From Thermoplasmatota archaeon (lineage in GTDB: Archaea > Thermoplasmatota > E2 > DHVEG-1), in contig JAUWBM010000007.1 in NCBI GenBank assembly GCA_030601705.1, positions 1 to 51,831 of the forward strand: a stretch of DNA of 51,831 nt, given 5' to 3'. Made by a program: the position numbers and the translations under genes. Position 1 is the first letter of the stretch. The number at the start of each line of letters is the position of its first letter. A model generated the notes under the pieces. It did not search any database and had not been told where the DNA came from. It saw only the letters and a list, made by a program, of their open reading frames with translations. This document shows, one piece after another, positions 31,238 through 39,230 of this stretch.

Positions 31238-31387
31238 ATGAAAAATGTTACATTAAACATAAAAATAACTGGAATGGCAAAATATAAAACAAGACAGTTT
31301 ATTGCAGTAAAACTGATGAAATTGGCAGCATTGTTTTTGGGTTGCGAAATAAAAATTAGCATTAACATGCTAAAAACAAGAAATTGA
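31238..31387 (+). CDS. Small protein
   Basis: A 49-residue basic frame (MKNVTLNIKITGMAKYKTRQ). It ends three bases before the next ATG. No ribosome site is obvious. Function unknown. Confidence 0.4.
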   Translation: MKNVTLNIKITGMAKYKTRQFIAVKLMKLAALFLGCEIKISINMLKTRN

Positions 31388-31390
31388 GAA

Positions 31391-31600
31391 ATGATACCAA
31401 TTGGATTTAGTGATGTTGAGGAAAAAATTATGGATAAAATAGTCAATGCCCATAATCTATATATGTCTCTTGAAAAACAACACCCGACGGATATAACCGA
31501 ATGGATAAATGCTATACATATACTTCAACACCTTCTTGGAATGCGAATATTAAATCGGGAGCATCCAGATATATTCCCAATTAAAGAAGATAAAGAATGA
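31391..31600 (+). CDS. Small conserved-type protein before portal
   Basis: A 69-residue helical protein. The pattern SLEKQHPTDITEWINAIHIL and LLGMRILNREHPDIF resembles small proteins placed between terminase and portal in many siphoviruses. Their role is not known. Overlaps the next gene by ATGA. Confidence 0.55.
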   Translation: MIPIGFSDVEEKIMDKIVNAHNLYMSLEKQHPTDITEWINAIHILQHLLGMRILNREHPDIFPIKEDKE

Positions 31601-31869
31601 TTAGCATCCAACTTTCAAAAGGATTGAAAATAGATATAAAAACAAATCCTTATTTGCCTGAAGGATGGATGGCTTTTGTACCAAAAGAACCCCACAAATC
31701 AGTATATTTATATGATACAAAGGAACAGAAAACGTATGAAATAGAACCGTTCAGATATATTCCTTTTATAGAACAGATAGAGGATAATAATGAATTCTTA
31801 TTCGTAATGAAGGATATGATGGAAATATGTAAAAAGGAGATAAATGATGTCAATATTCAAGAAACCTGA
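31597..31869 (+). CDS. Small protein overlapping portal
   Basis: A 90-residue protein from an ATGA overlap. Beta-like start (GLKIDIKTNPYLPEGWMAFV) and an acidic helical end. It overlaps the portal start by about 26 bases and contains its AAAAGGAG ribosome site. Function unknown. Confidence 0.5.
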   Translation: MISIQLSKGLKIDIKTNPYLPEGWMAFVPKEPHKSVYLYDTKEQKTYEIEPFRYIPFIEQIEDNNEFLFVMKDMMEICKKEINDVNIQET

Positions 31870-33208
31870 TAAGATAATCTCAATCGCAAAGAAGGGCAGA
31901 GTCTACATTGCGACTGATCAAGGGCGGATTGTATCGGCAAACAAGCTGGAAAGAATCGAGAAGAGTAGTCAGCAAATAGAGAAAGAGAATCTCAGCATGA
32001 TGGATAAAGGGCTTATTGCGAGACCCTATAACTGTGATACATTTCTCGAGCTCTATGAATCCAACCCGGTTTTCTTTGCGACTGTGAATCAGGTAGCACG
32101 TGATGTTGCTGGGCTTGGCTGGAAATTATTGTTAAGAGAAGGCAAAGAAGAAAATAAAACAGAAAAGGAAGAGCTTGAAACGTTTTTGAAGAAGCCGAAT
32201 GACAAAGAATCGTTAAGAAATCTTTTCAAATCGCTGCTCATAGATTGGGGCGTGATAGGATACTATGGAATTGAGCCTGTGAGAAATGATGGGGGCAAAG
32301 TGGCAGAGATGTACCGAGTGCCGGCACGAACACTCTGGGCGCACAAGGACAGGGAAAAATTTTGTCAGCAACGTGAAGGGAAGTGTGTCTGGTTTAAACA
32401 GTTTGGCGCTGAAAAGAATATAAATATGGAGACCGGAGACGAGGGTGAATTCAAGAATAAGAATGCAAACGAGTTGATATATAGCAAGAATGATTATCCC
32501 CGTAATGACTATTATGGGATGCCATATATTCTTCCCGCTGTAGGATCGGTCTTCAGCCTAATCGGGATACGAGATTTTAACTTATCATTTTTCACAAATT
32601 ATGGTATACCAGCCTATCTTGTTACTCTTGAGGGTGATTGGGAGGATGGATCAGAAAAGAAAATAACTGATTATCTAAATAATGAAGTTAGGGGTTCTGA
32701 TAATGCACATAAGACACTAGTTCTCACTCAGCCCGAAGGATGCAAAGCGGTATTTGATGCGCTCTCAACTGAAGTCAAGGAGGGTTCATTTAAACTGTAT
32801 CAACAGATACTCAGGGAGGACATACTTGCCTCATATTCAATGCCGCCCTACCGTCTTGGAATCAATATAGTCGGTAAGCTCGGTGGATCAAACATCATGG
32901 AGGCAACAGAGATATATAAAAACGGTGTTGTCGAACCGCTCCAGATGGATCTGGAATCAATAATGAATGATAAGATAATCAAGGAAGGAATGAGTTTTGA
33001 ATCCTATGAGTTCAAATTCAATGATCTTGACATCAGGGATTTGGGCGTAGAGATAGAGCGATACAATAAATTAATTGAGCATGCCGCGATGACCCCGAAT
33101 CAGGCGATAACATTGCTCGGTTTGGGTGAGACTTACACAGAGGGGAATAAATATTATGTGATGAGTTCTTTGATTGAGATAGGAGAAAGCGATAAGGAGA
33201 AATCATAA
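31844..33208 (+). CDS. Portal protein
   Basis: A 454-residue protein (start ATG 31844 or 31847) with PBSX/HK97-type portal features: YESNPVFFATVNQVARDVAG near 70, GYYGIEPVRN, a long helix region, and LREDILASYSMPPYRLGINI with GGSNIMEATEIYKN near 340-370. It forms the ring at the capsid vertex through which DNA passes. Base composition is richer in GC than the small genes around it. Confidence 0.85.
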   Translation: MMSIFKKPDKIISIAKKGRVYIATDQGRIVSANKLERIEKSSQQIEKENLSMMDKGLIARPYNCDTFLELYESNPVFFATVNQVARDVAGLGWKLLLREGKEENKTEKEELETFLKKPNDKESLRNLFKSLLIDWGVIGYYGIEPVRNDGGKVAEMYRVPARTLWAHKDREKFCQQREGKCVWFKQFGAEKNINMETGDEGEFKNKNANELIYSKNDYPRNDYYGMPYILPAVGSVFSLIGIRDFNLSFFTNYGIPAYLVTLEGDWEDGSEKKITDYLNNEVRGSDNAHKTLVLTQPEGCKAVFDALSTEVKEGSFKLYQQILREDILASYSMPPYRLGINIVGKLGGSNIMEATEIYKNGVVEPLQMDLESIMNDKIIKEGMSFESYEFKFNDLDIRDLGVEIERYNKLIEHAAMTPNQAITLLGLGETYTEGNKYYVMSSLIEIGESDKEKS

Positions 33209-33219
33209 GGAAAATTAAA

Positions 33220-33396
33220 ATGAAATTAATAAAATTTAGACGACTTAATAAAATTATTTGGGAAATAGCATTCAATGAAAAACACCTATTTGCAAAGTTG
33301 AATGGGGATATGGCGGAAATTATCATGCCTGCAAAAAGCTGGATTATCAGATTATGGAGAATATTTTTTCCAATGAAAGAAATGAAAAAATCATAA
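33220..33396 (+). CDS. Small basic protein
   Basis: A 58-residue frame with CATAAGGAAAAT upstream of its ATG. Basic and hydrophobic (LIKFRRLNKIIWEIAF and SWIIRLWRIFFPM), with a possible membrane-active end. Function unknown. Confidence 0.5.
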   Translation: MKLIKFRRLNKIIWEIAFNEKHLFAKLNGDMAEIIMPAKSWIIRLWRIFFPMKEMKKS

Positions 33397-33407
33397 GGAA
33401 AAGAGTA

Positions 33408-33578
33408 ATGAATGGAATAGAAATAAATTTTTGTAATGAATCGATAACAATATCAACTTCATACATTTGTCTGAAATGTGGTAAGCCATTTGTTTACCCT
33501 GACGGCACTACTGTAATGCAAGATTTATGTAAATGCTTAGTAACGGATAACACTGAAGTGGAACAGGAGAAGAAATGA
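33408..33578 (+). CDS. Small Cys-rich protein
   Basis: A 56-residue protein from ATG 33408; a longer frame would begin inside the previous gene. CLKCGKPFVYPDG and LCKC form a zinc-type pattern. ATAAGGAAAAGAG precedes it. ATGA overlap with the next gene. Confidence 0.55.
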   Translation: MNGIEINFCNESITISTSYICLKCGKPFVYPDGTTVMQDLCKCLVTDNTEVEQEKK

Positions 33579-33892
33579 ATAAATGGGAAAAAGCATGTAA
33601 AGAATGGTTAAAAGGATGTAGTTGTTCATCAGCAAATAAACAGGAAGAATGCAAGGATTGTACAAAAGCATTTCATGACCATTTGCGGGAATTGACAAAA
33701 GTATATATTGAACCCGATCATTATAAATTTTTGAGAGCTTCTACTTTAGGAACCCGATCTCGATATGGCTGGATATGCCCTAAATGCGGAAAATCCAATG
33801 CTCCATGGATGCCAACTTGTAACTGTGGCAAAGATATAAAATGTAATTATAGTAATATCCCTTGGCAGCTCATGTCTTCAATATCTGAATAA
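33575..33892 (+). CDS. Cys-rich protein, two zinc sites likely
   Basis: A 105-residue protein with CSCSSANKQEECKDC in the first half and CPKCGKSN plus CNCGKDIKC in the second, which would hold two metal ions. It lies among head genes but shows no structural-protein features. Its TAA overlaps the next short ATG. Confidence 0.55.
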   Translation: MNKWEKACKEWLKGCSCSSANKQEECKDCTKAFHDHLRELTKVYIEPDHYKFLRASTLGTRSRYGWICPKCGKSNAPWMPTCNCGKDIKCNYSNIPWQLMSSISE

Positions 33893-33931
33893 TGAATACT
33901 AAAGATTACGTTAAAATACGCTTTTTGAAAA

Positions 33932-34026
33932 TTGATAACTCGGTGGGGAAGTGAAGTGGGATGCTTTTTAAAATTGTGTTTTTGAATGTATCCGACAAAG
34001 AAGTTACAAACACAATTGATTATCAA
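33932..34026 (+). ncRNA. Paired intergenic structure
   Basis: TTGATAA (33932-33938) pairs with TTATCAA (34020-34026), and AATTGTGTTT (33972-33981) pairs over ten bases with 34008-34017. It lies in the 300-base gap between head genes. The gap also holds three short frames (33892, 33961 and 34089), of which only the last has a good ribosome site. Confidence 0.45.
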
Positions 34027-34088
34027 CTATTCAATCTAATCGCTCTAAATGGGGTGTCCAGCCGGGATGTCAATGAAAGGAGAATGAA

Positions 34089-34154
34089 ATGAAGCGATTA
34101 AAAGAAATCAAAAAAACAACCCGTGCTACGCCTATGGTTATGCAGGGCAGATGA
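34089..34154 (+). CDS. Possible 21-residue peptide
   Basis: A frame reading MKRLKEIKKTTRATPMVM with AAAGGAGAATGAA directly upstream. Very basic. The ribosome site is as good as those of real genes, but a leader for the protease gene is just as likely. Confidence 0.35.
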   Translation: MKRLKEIKKTTRATPMVMQGR

Positions 34155-34193
34155 ATTACACTAATGACATTAATAAAAAAGAAGGAGATAAAA

Positions 34194-34799
34194 ATGTTTA
34201 GTTTAGAAATGACAGAGCCAAAATCAGTAAAGAAAGCAGATGATTCAAAAAAGGAGGTTAGAACAGTAGAAACAATTAGTAACAGAATCTACTTTTATTC
34301 AGAAATTGATAGAGAAAATATTTTAAAGTTAAATAAGAGTTTAATTGAACTTCGGAATGATCATATAACTCAGTCACAAATAAAAGAATCTGAACCAAAT
34401 ATAATTAAATTACATATAAATAGTTATGGAGGAAGTATATTTGCTGGTATAGCAGGAATGGACGAAATTATTAAGATTTCTAAATCTGTAAAAATTCATA
34501 CGATTATAGATGGATGTTGTGCCTCTGCTGGAACATTTTTGTCAATAGTTGGAACAAGAAGATTTATCAACAAACACGCCTATATGTTAATTCATCAATT
34601 GAGTAATGTAATGTGGGGTAAGTATGAAGAATTTAAGGATGAAATGCAAAATATGGATAAATTAATGGAAATGATTAGAAATTTATATGATCAATATACA
34701 AAATTACCATCGGATAAACTTGATGAAATATTAAGGCACGATCTTTGGTTTAATTCAGAAGAATGTCTGAATTATGGACTTGTCGATGAAATTATTTAA
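34194..34799 (+). CDS. ClpP-like head maturation protease
   Basis: A 201-residue ClpP/S14-type protease. Start at 34194 is chosen for its GAAGGAGATAAAA. LHINSYGGSIFAG (74-85) is the ClpP substrate groove strand, GCCASAGTFL carries catalytic Ser111, and YMLIHQ carries His134. The Asp is expected near 183-195. It probably trims scaffold or capsid proteins during prohead maturation. The large gene at 35990 carries a second protease-like domain. Confidence 0.85.
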   Translation: MFSLEMTEPKSVKKADDSKKEVRTVETISNRIYFYSEIDRENILKLNKSLIELRNDHITQSQIKESEPNIIKLHINSYGGSIFAGIAGMDEIIKISKSVKIHTIIDGCCASAGTFLSIVGTRRFINKHAYMLIHQLSNVMWGKYEEFKDEMQNMDKLMEMIRNLYDQYTKLPSDKLDEILRHDLWFNSEECLNYGLVDEII

Positions 34800-34888
34800 T
34801 GCTAATAGTTTATTAATAAATGAACTAAATCAATCGGTGGATATATAAAAGTATGTTTGAATTCAAATAGATTAGAGAATGGAAAATA

Positions 34889-35698
34889 ATGCCAAGTAAA
34901 TTAAACATACATCGTAAATTCCGTAGCCTTATGAGCAGAAGTACTCCGGAACTGCGGATCAAGATTCGGGCAAGCCTCGATCTGATGCGGAAGGCGATAC
35001 TCAAAGAGATGCGCCAGAAATTTATGAAGGATCGGGCGAAGCGGATAGCCGAGGGGATAATAGATTGGGAAGCCCTTGGCGCTCAGCAGGAGACACTATT
35101 GAAAAAAACTATCATGGATATAATGGACAAAGCTGGCGGAATCGCATTCGGAATAAAAAAGCAAATTGAGGCGGGATTCGATATATTGAATGTAGAGGCG
35201 GTCAGGATAGCCGAGGATATAACGAGCGAGTTAATAAAACAGATAGGGGACGAGGCCAGAAAGAATATCAAATATCTTATAAGGGAAGGTATCAAAGAAG
35301 GCAAAACAATGCACGAGATCGCTATGGGGATAAGACTTGAACAATTGGGAATAACGTTTCGAGACCTCAAAGCATCCGCAAATTATGAGGAGTGGCTCCT
35401 GATAAATAGACCGGAGCTAGGAGCAAAAGAAATTGAACGCAGAATAAGAGTTTATGAGGCAAGAAAATACAGGAAGCGATGTGCCTTGATTGCGCGCACG
35501 GAAACGGCAAGAGCCGTAAGTGAAGGCTCAATTCTTGGATACAAACAAAGCGGAGTAAACAAAGTGGAGTTTATTGCTTCTGCAGATGCTTGCGAAGAAT
35601 GTGCGGATCTGGATGGAAAGATATATAGCATAGGCGAGGTAAGCGGTATTCTGCCCGTTCATCCGGCTTGTAGATGCACCTATGCACCAGTAATATAA
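34889..35698 (+). CDS. MuF-like head morphogenesis protein
   Basis: A 269-residue protein. Residues 1-190 are helical. The end is the Mu F C-terminal pattern: IARTETARAVSEGSILGYKQ, then DACEECADLDGKIY and LPVHPACRCTY with paired Cys. Minor head protein, probably near the portal, that helps assembly and DNA injection. GC-rich against its neighbours. Confidence 0.85.
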   Translation: MPSKLNIHRKFRSLMSRSTPELRIKIRASLDLMRKAILKEMRQKFMKDRAKRIAEGIIDWEALGAQQETLLKKTIMDIMDKAGGIAFGIKKQIEAGFDILNVEAVRIAEDITSELIKQIGDEARKNIKYLIREGIKEGKTMHEIAMGIRLEQLGITFRDLKASANYEEWLLINRPELGAKEIERRIRVYEARKYRKRCALIARTETARAVSEGSILGYKQSGVNKVEFIASADACEECADLDGKIYSIGEVSGILPVHPACRCTYAPVI

Positions 35699-35709
35699 GG
35701 AGAAATAAA

Positions 35710-36003
35710 ATGGCAACACTTGATCAATGCAATTATTGTAAATATTATTCAACACCTTTAGAAGAGATAGAAATTATCAAAAAAGGGATTGGCTGCGATT
35801 ATAGAGAAAAAATTCTTATGTGTGATAATTGTCGCAGGAGAAAAAATTTTGTATTTGTTGATCCAAAAGATGGAATTGAGAAATACAATCGAACTTATAG
35901 TAAACATTATTCTACACTATGTCCCAATGATATTACCAATAGAAATGGATTTATAGATAATTGTGATATACAGATAAAAGAGGTTAACAATGAGAATAAA
36001 TGA
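35710..36003 (+). CDS. Small Cys-rich protein
   Basis: A 97-residue protein from ATG 35710 with TAAGGAGAAATAAA upstream; a longer frame overlaps the MuF gene. Cys in CNYCKYY, GCDY, CDNCRRRK and late C residues suggest zinc binding. It overlaps the next gene by 14 bases. Function unknown. Confidence 0.55.
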   Translation: MATLDQCNYCKYYSTPLEEIEIIKKGIGCDYREKILMCDNCRRRKNFVFVDPKDGIEKYNRTYSKHYSTLCPNDITNRNGFIDNCDIQIKEVNNENK

Positions 36004-38008
36004 AATCACCAAAAAAAGCCTAAAGAATGCGGATAACAACGAGCTGTATTCGCTCCGGTTAAGATCCATACAGCTTTGGGGGAAAAGTTTCAAAGATGAT
36101 GATAGCCAATTAAAATGTCATCAATATCACAATCTCGGTGATCTAAACAAGATGGAGTTTTTAGATAGATATAAGATGCTAATCGAACAGATGAACAAGC
36201 GTGGATTAACCCGCTCGACGCATGATATAGATGTGGCGCTTTTCAAGAAGTCGATGCTGAGGGTAGACGCATCAACATTGGATGATGTAATTATTGTAAA
36301 AGATTATATAAGTATAAGCGGAAGTTTTGTCAAAACCCCCAACGAAGCCAATGATATAGACTTAATCATAAAGGAGAGTGACAACAATCGGGATGAAGAA
36401 ATAGAAAAAAAATTGACCAAACTTATCCAAGGGCAGGTCAAGAAGGATTGCCATTTTGTCTATAATAAAGCTGGGGCACAAAGTGATTATATCCCGCTTT
36501 TCGATTTGATATTGAGATCAAAGGATGAAACAAAGAAAGTAGAAGTCAAAGAAAGCCACAAAAAAATTGAAGCAACGCCAAAATTAAAAAGAATTGACAA
36601 AGCAAAATATAAAAGAACCGAATGCATGGAATGCTCTGCACCGCCAACTGTTGAGGTATTATGGGCTGAGGGGATGGCTCATGCATGGTTTTGCGAAAAG
36701 CATTTCAAGGAATGGGCTACCAAGGGAGACGGAAAAGGCGAAGTAAATTCCGTAAAAGCAATCCAGGATGGCGAGGCAAACATGAAATTTAGTGATAATA
36801 AATCGCCAAATATTGAGGATGAGTATGATTTTCTAAAAATCCATAAACAAACAGATAAAGATATTATACTTATGGAATATGGAAAACTTAAAGAAAAAGG
36901 TCTTTCTGAGAATGAAATAATTGAAGAAATAGCTAAGATACTATTGCCAATAGGTTTCGATATTGAATATTGGAAGAAAAAGATTAGAGAAGTTTTAAAA
37001 ATGGTTGGACAAATTAAAAAAGAAGAAGGCAATATAGATTATAAAGTTGGGGATAGTGGCAAGGCAATACTTCAACTCCATATCATGGGAATAGATGAGG
37101 AGAAAATCGCAGCCTTGAAAAAAGTCTCCTCTGAAGCTGTAAAATCAAAATCAAATCCCACGAAGCTGAAGATGCTTTTAAAGGGCGCAATAGGTGAGCA
37201 GGGATGCCATGTGGATATTCGTTTTGTTCGAAAGGGTGATGACTATTTTGAGGGTGGAGAGATAATGGTTGGCAATCTGACAGGATTGACAAAACTGAAC
37301 GAATTGGAGAGAGAGAAGAAATTGCGTTTTGGTTGGAAAGTGCCACGCAAAGAAGCGCCCACCGCAGAGACCATTCGGGGTCCAGTAGATTGGATGAAAG
37401 TAGGCGATAGGAAAATAGACATCTTTGAGCCTGGTGTGGCAGGAGCGACCACAAATAAATATGGAGCAATGCTTATTCTGGATCGCTTTAATTTTGAGAT
37501 GATCCTGGCTGATAAACATGCAAAAAAAATTAAGGTGTCAGGTGGCAAAATAGTACCTGATGGTATCCTGCTTATGTCATATGTTCCCGTTGGCGAGGGC
37601 GAAAGGGTTTGGATGGTCAGCTGGTTTGAGGAAAAGCTGAAGATGCGATTTCTCAAGATCGATAAGAAGGAATATATAGTTGGTGGAATCGTATATCCCG
37701 CAAATGAAGTGGATACACAGGACGATCAGGCCTCAGGAAGAGAAATCTGGAAGGCGCTCAAAAAGTATATGATAAAGAAAAGAACTATAAAAATCATGCA
37801 TAAAGGCAAATCAAGAAATATTCCTATAATCGAAGTCTATCAGGCTTATGAGGATACGCATAAGGGTGGAAATGACGAGGATCATCTTATCCGAAAGGGC
37901 GATTGGTATATGTCTATATATCTCGGAGATGAGAAGGAAATCTGGGATGAGGTTGAAAGCGGGAAGCTAACGGGTTTCAGTATGGGTGGGTCTGCCCGAA
38001 AATATTAG
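35990..38008 (+). CDS. Multidomain head protein: NTase-like plus XkdF-like protease-like
   Basis: A 672-residue fusion. Residues 100-175 have a nucleotidyltransferase-like pattern (SISGSFVKTPNEANDIDLII, with GS at 111 and D122/D124). About 210-245 holds CMECSAPP and WFCEKHF, a zinc-knuckle-like motif. About 400-590 (HVDIRF, FGWKVPRKE, PGVAGATTNKYGAML) recalls the phosphoesterase domain of DNA ligase D, a weak match. The end (IEVYQAYEDTHKGG to DEVESGKLTGFSMGG) fits the XkdF/S78_2 putative protease. It sits between MuF and scaffold genes, so the XkdF part fits, while the NTase part is unexpected. Confidence 0.65.
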   Translation: MRINEITKKSLKNADNNELYSLRLRSIQLWGKSFKDDDSQLKCHQYHNLGDLNKMEFLDRYKMLIEQMNKRGLTRSTHDIDVALFKKSMLRVDASTLDDVIIVKDYISISGSFVKTPNEANDIDLIIKESDNNRDEEIEKKLTKLIQGQVKKDCHFVYNKAGAQSDYIPLFDLILRSKDETKKVEVKESHKKIEATPKLKRIDKAKYKRTECMECSAPPTVEVLWAEGMAHAWFCEKHFKEWATKGDGKGEVNSVKAIQDGEANMKFSDNKSPNIEDEYDFLKIHKQTDKDIILMEYGKLKEKGLSENEIIEEIAKILLPIGFDIEYWKKKIREVLKMVGQIKKEEGNIDYKVGDSGKAILQLHIMGIDEEKIAALKKVSSEAVKSKSNPTKLKMLLKGAIGEQGCHVDIRFVRKGDDYFEGGEIMVGNLTGLTKLNELEREKKLRFGWKVPRKEAPTAETIRGPVDWMKVGDRKIDIFEPGVAGATTNKYGAMLILDRFNFEMILADKHAKKIKVSGGKIVPDGILLMSYVPVGEGERVWMVSWFEEKLKMRFLKIDKKEYIVGGIVYPANEVDTQDDQASGREIWKALKKYMIKKRTIKIMHKGKSRNIPIIEVYQAYEDTHKGGNDEDHLIRKGDWYMSIYLGDEKEIWDEVESGKLTGFSMGGSARKY

Positions 38009-38025
38009 TGATTCACTGGGTTTGG

Positions 38026-38040
38026 TTACGAAAACCGTAA
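38026..38040 (+). promoter_or_regulatory. Third Xre operator-like palindrome
   Basis: TTACGAAAACCGTAA has the same TTACG-N5-CGTAA shape as the two operators in each duplicated block. It lies 17 bases after the fusion-gene stop and about 300 bases before the second promoter, so it could give DNA looping or a roadblock. Confidence 0.45.
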
Positions 38041-38170
38041 AATACATCTTCTATTATAAAAAGTTATTAAGGCATTATTGAGACAAGTCTTAATATATTG
38101 TATCCATATTATGATATTGATTGATAAATTAAATAATACGGACTTTGTTCCCTAAATTCATGCTAATTTT

Positions 38171-38200
38171 ACCCTATATAATAATATGGGGTTGATTTTT
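38171..38200 (+). terminator. Rho-independent-type terminator
   Basis: ACCCTATA (38171-38178) pairs with TATGGGGT (38185-38192), one G-T pair, six-base loop, followed by TGATTTTT. It would end the head-gene transcript ahead of the rightward repressor operon. Confidence 0.6.
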
Positions 38201-38224
38201 GCTATGCGCTACGGCGCTCTAAGA

Positions 38225-38255
38225 TGCCTTAAATCGCAACGTAAAGGCACTTTTT
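38225..38255 (+). terminator. Second terminator-like hairpin
   Basis: TGCCTT (38225-38230) pairs with AAGGCA (38244-38249) over a 13-base loop, followed by CTTTTT. With the hairpin at 38171 it makes a tandem stop, isolating the following promoter. Confidence 0.5.
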
Positions 38256-38283
38256 GAGATGTTGTAGAATACAATCCTGTAAT

Positions 38284-38392
38284 ATGTGACGCAGCTCACA
38301 CTTTCCAAAATAAATGAGAATAATTACGGAGAACGTAAAATAAATCTTGACAATTAATTACGGCTACCGTAAATTAAGGGTGAGATTTGACA
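38284..38392 (+). promoter_or_regulatory. Duplicated promoter/operator/CRP block, rightward copy
   Basis: CRP-type site TGTGA-CGCAGC-TCACA (38285-38300), operator TTACGGAGAACGTAA (38324-38338), -35 TTGACA (38347-38352), operator TTACGGCTACCGTAA (38358-38372) and -10 TAAATT (38370-38375). Operator centres are 34 bp apart. The block is the inverse of 28491-28599 except for two bases in the CRP-site spacer. Confidence 0.85.
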
Positions 38393-38422
38393 GAAGAAGA
38401 AAAAGAAACAAAGAGGGATGAG

Positions 38423-38962
38423 ATGAAAAACTTAGAAGTCACAACAAAAGCAGGAAAGATCGAACTGGTAATATCGGGTAATAACGAATATCCGAAGGTA
38501 GTTGTTGCCGATTCTACGATATTAGCAGGAATGAATATTAGCGGAAGTAATGTAAAACCATCTATTAATCGCTCTAAACAAAAGGGGGTATACATCAAAA
38601 GTGGGCGAGGGATATTTGTGGAAAATGAATTAGCATATTTTGATCTGAAAAATTCTATAAGCCAATTACCGAATCCACCTGAAAGAATTATTGAAAAAAC
38701 AAAAAAGATTATTAATGCAGATGGTGATATTATTGAGACAAGTGTATGGGATTTAGGTTATTTCACAACAACTTCCGGTACTGTTATATCTGGTGCTGAA
38801 ATGTCACATTTTTTAGATTCAAAAAAAATAGAAAAAATTGAAGAATCGAAAGCAATCAAACTTTTTGAAACTGAAAGAGAAGAAGATTATATTGCAGCAG
38901 AAAAAAGATCAATCAAGAGAATGAAGGATTGGGCTGTTGCAAGTGATGGAAATGATTATTAA
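38423..38962 (+). CDS. First gene of rightward repressor operon
   Basis: A 179-residue protein. I choose ATG 38423, with AGAGGGATGAG upstream, because a TTG at 38387 still lies in the duplicated regulatory block. Strand-rich start (VTTKAGKIELVISGNNEYPKV), then helical and acidic. It takes the position of the 91-residue protein of the leftward operon but shows no similarity. Function unknown. Confidence 0.6.
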   Translation: MKNLEVTTKAGKIELVISGNNEYPKVVVADSTILAGMNISGSNVKPSINRSKQKGVYIKSGRGIFVENELAYFDLKNSISQLPNPPERIIEKTKKIINADGDIIETSVWDLGYFTTTSGTVISGAEMSHFLDSKKIEKIEESKAIKLFETEREEDYIAAEKRSIKRMKDWAVASDGNDY

Positions 38963-38978
38963 TAAAAAGAAGAAAATT

Positions 38979-39188
38979 ATGAGTACAAATGCGATCAAGA
39001 TTTCAACCGATGATATGTTGGAAATTCAAGAAGCTATTGAAAGAGATGCACCTATTTCTGAAATTCGTAAACTTCTGAAAAAAGCACGATTATATCATTC
39101 TGGTGAAGAAAGTCTAAGACTACCAGTTGCTGAATTGATGCTACGAATATTGCACAAATATGTAGTATATCCAGAAGAAAAAAATTAG
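38979..39188 (+). CDS. Second gene of rightward repressor operon
   Basis: A 69-residue helical protein from ATG 38979 (MLEIQEAIERDAPISEIR, KLLKKARLYHSG). Its TAG stop is the start of the AGCCTG-type RNA element, just as for its counterpart at 27932. Function unknown. Confidence 0.55.
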   Translation: MSTNAIKISTDDMLEIQEAIERDAPISEIRKLLKKARLYHSGEESLRLPVAELMLRILHKYVVYPEEKN

Positions 39189-39230
39189 CCTGCTTGGAGT
39201 TTAAGCGGGGATCGTCTCCCCGCCAGGCTC
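39186..39230 (+). ncRNA. AGCCTG-type RNA element, copy 3
   Basis: AGCCTG (39187-39192) pairs with CAGGCT (39224-39229) and GCGGGG (39205-39210) with CCCCGC (39218-39223). The first TAG is the stop codon of the gene in front. It matches the minus-strand copy at 27891 outside the hairpin, and both lie between cargo genes and the repressor gene. It may attenuate repressor expression. Confidence 0.65.

Noticed and set aside
34848-34866. Palindrome TTTGAATTCAAA before the MuF-like gene
   Set aside because: Single short palindrome in AT-rich DNA without a second copy or promoter boxes.
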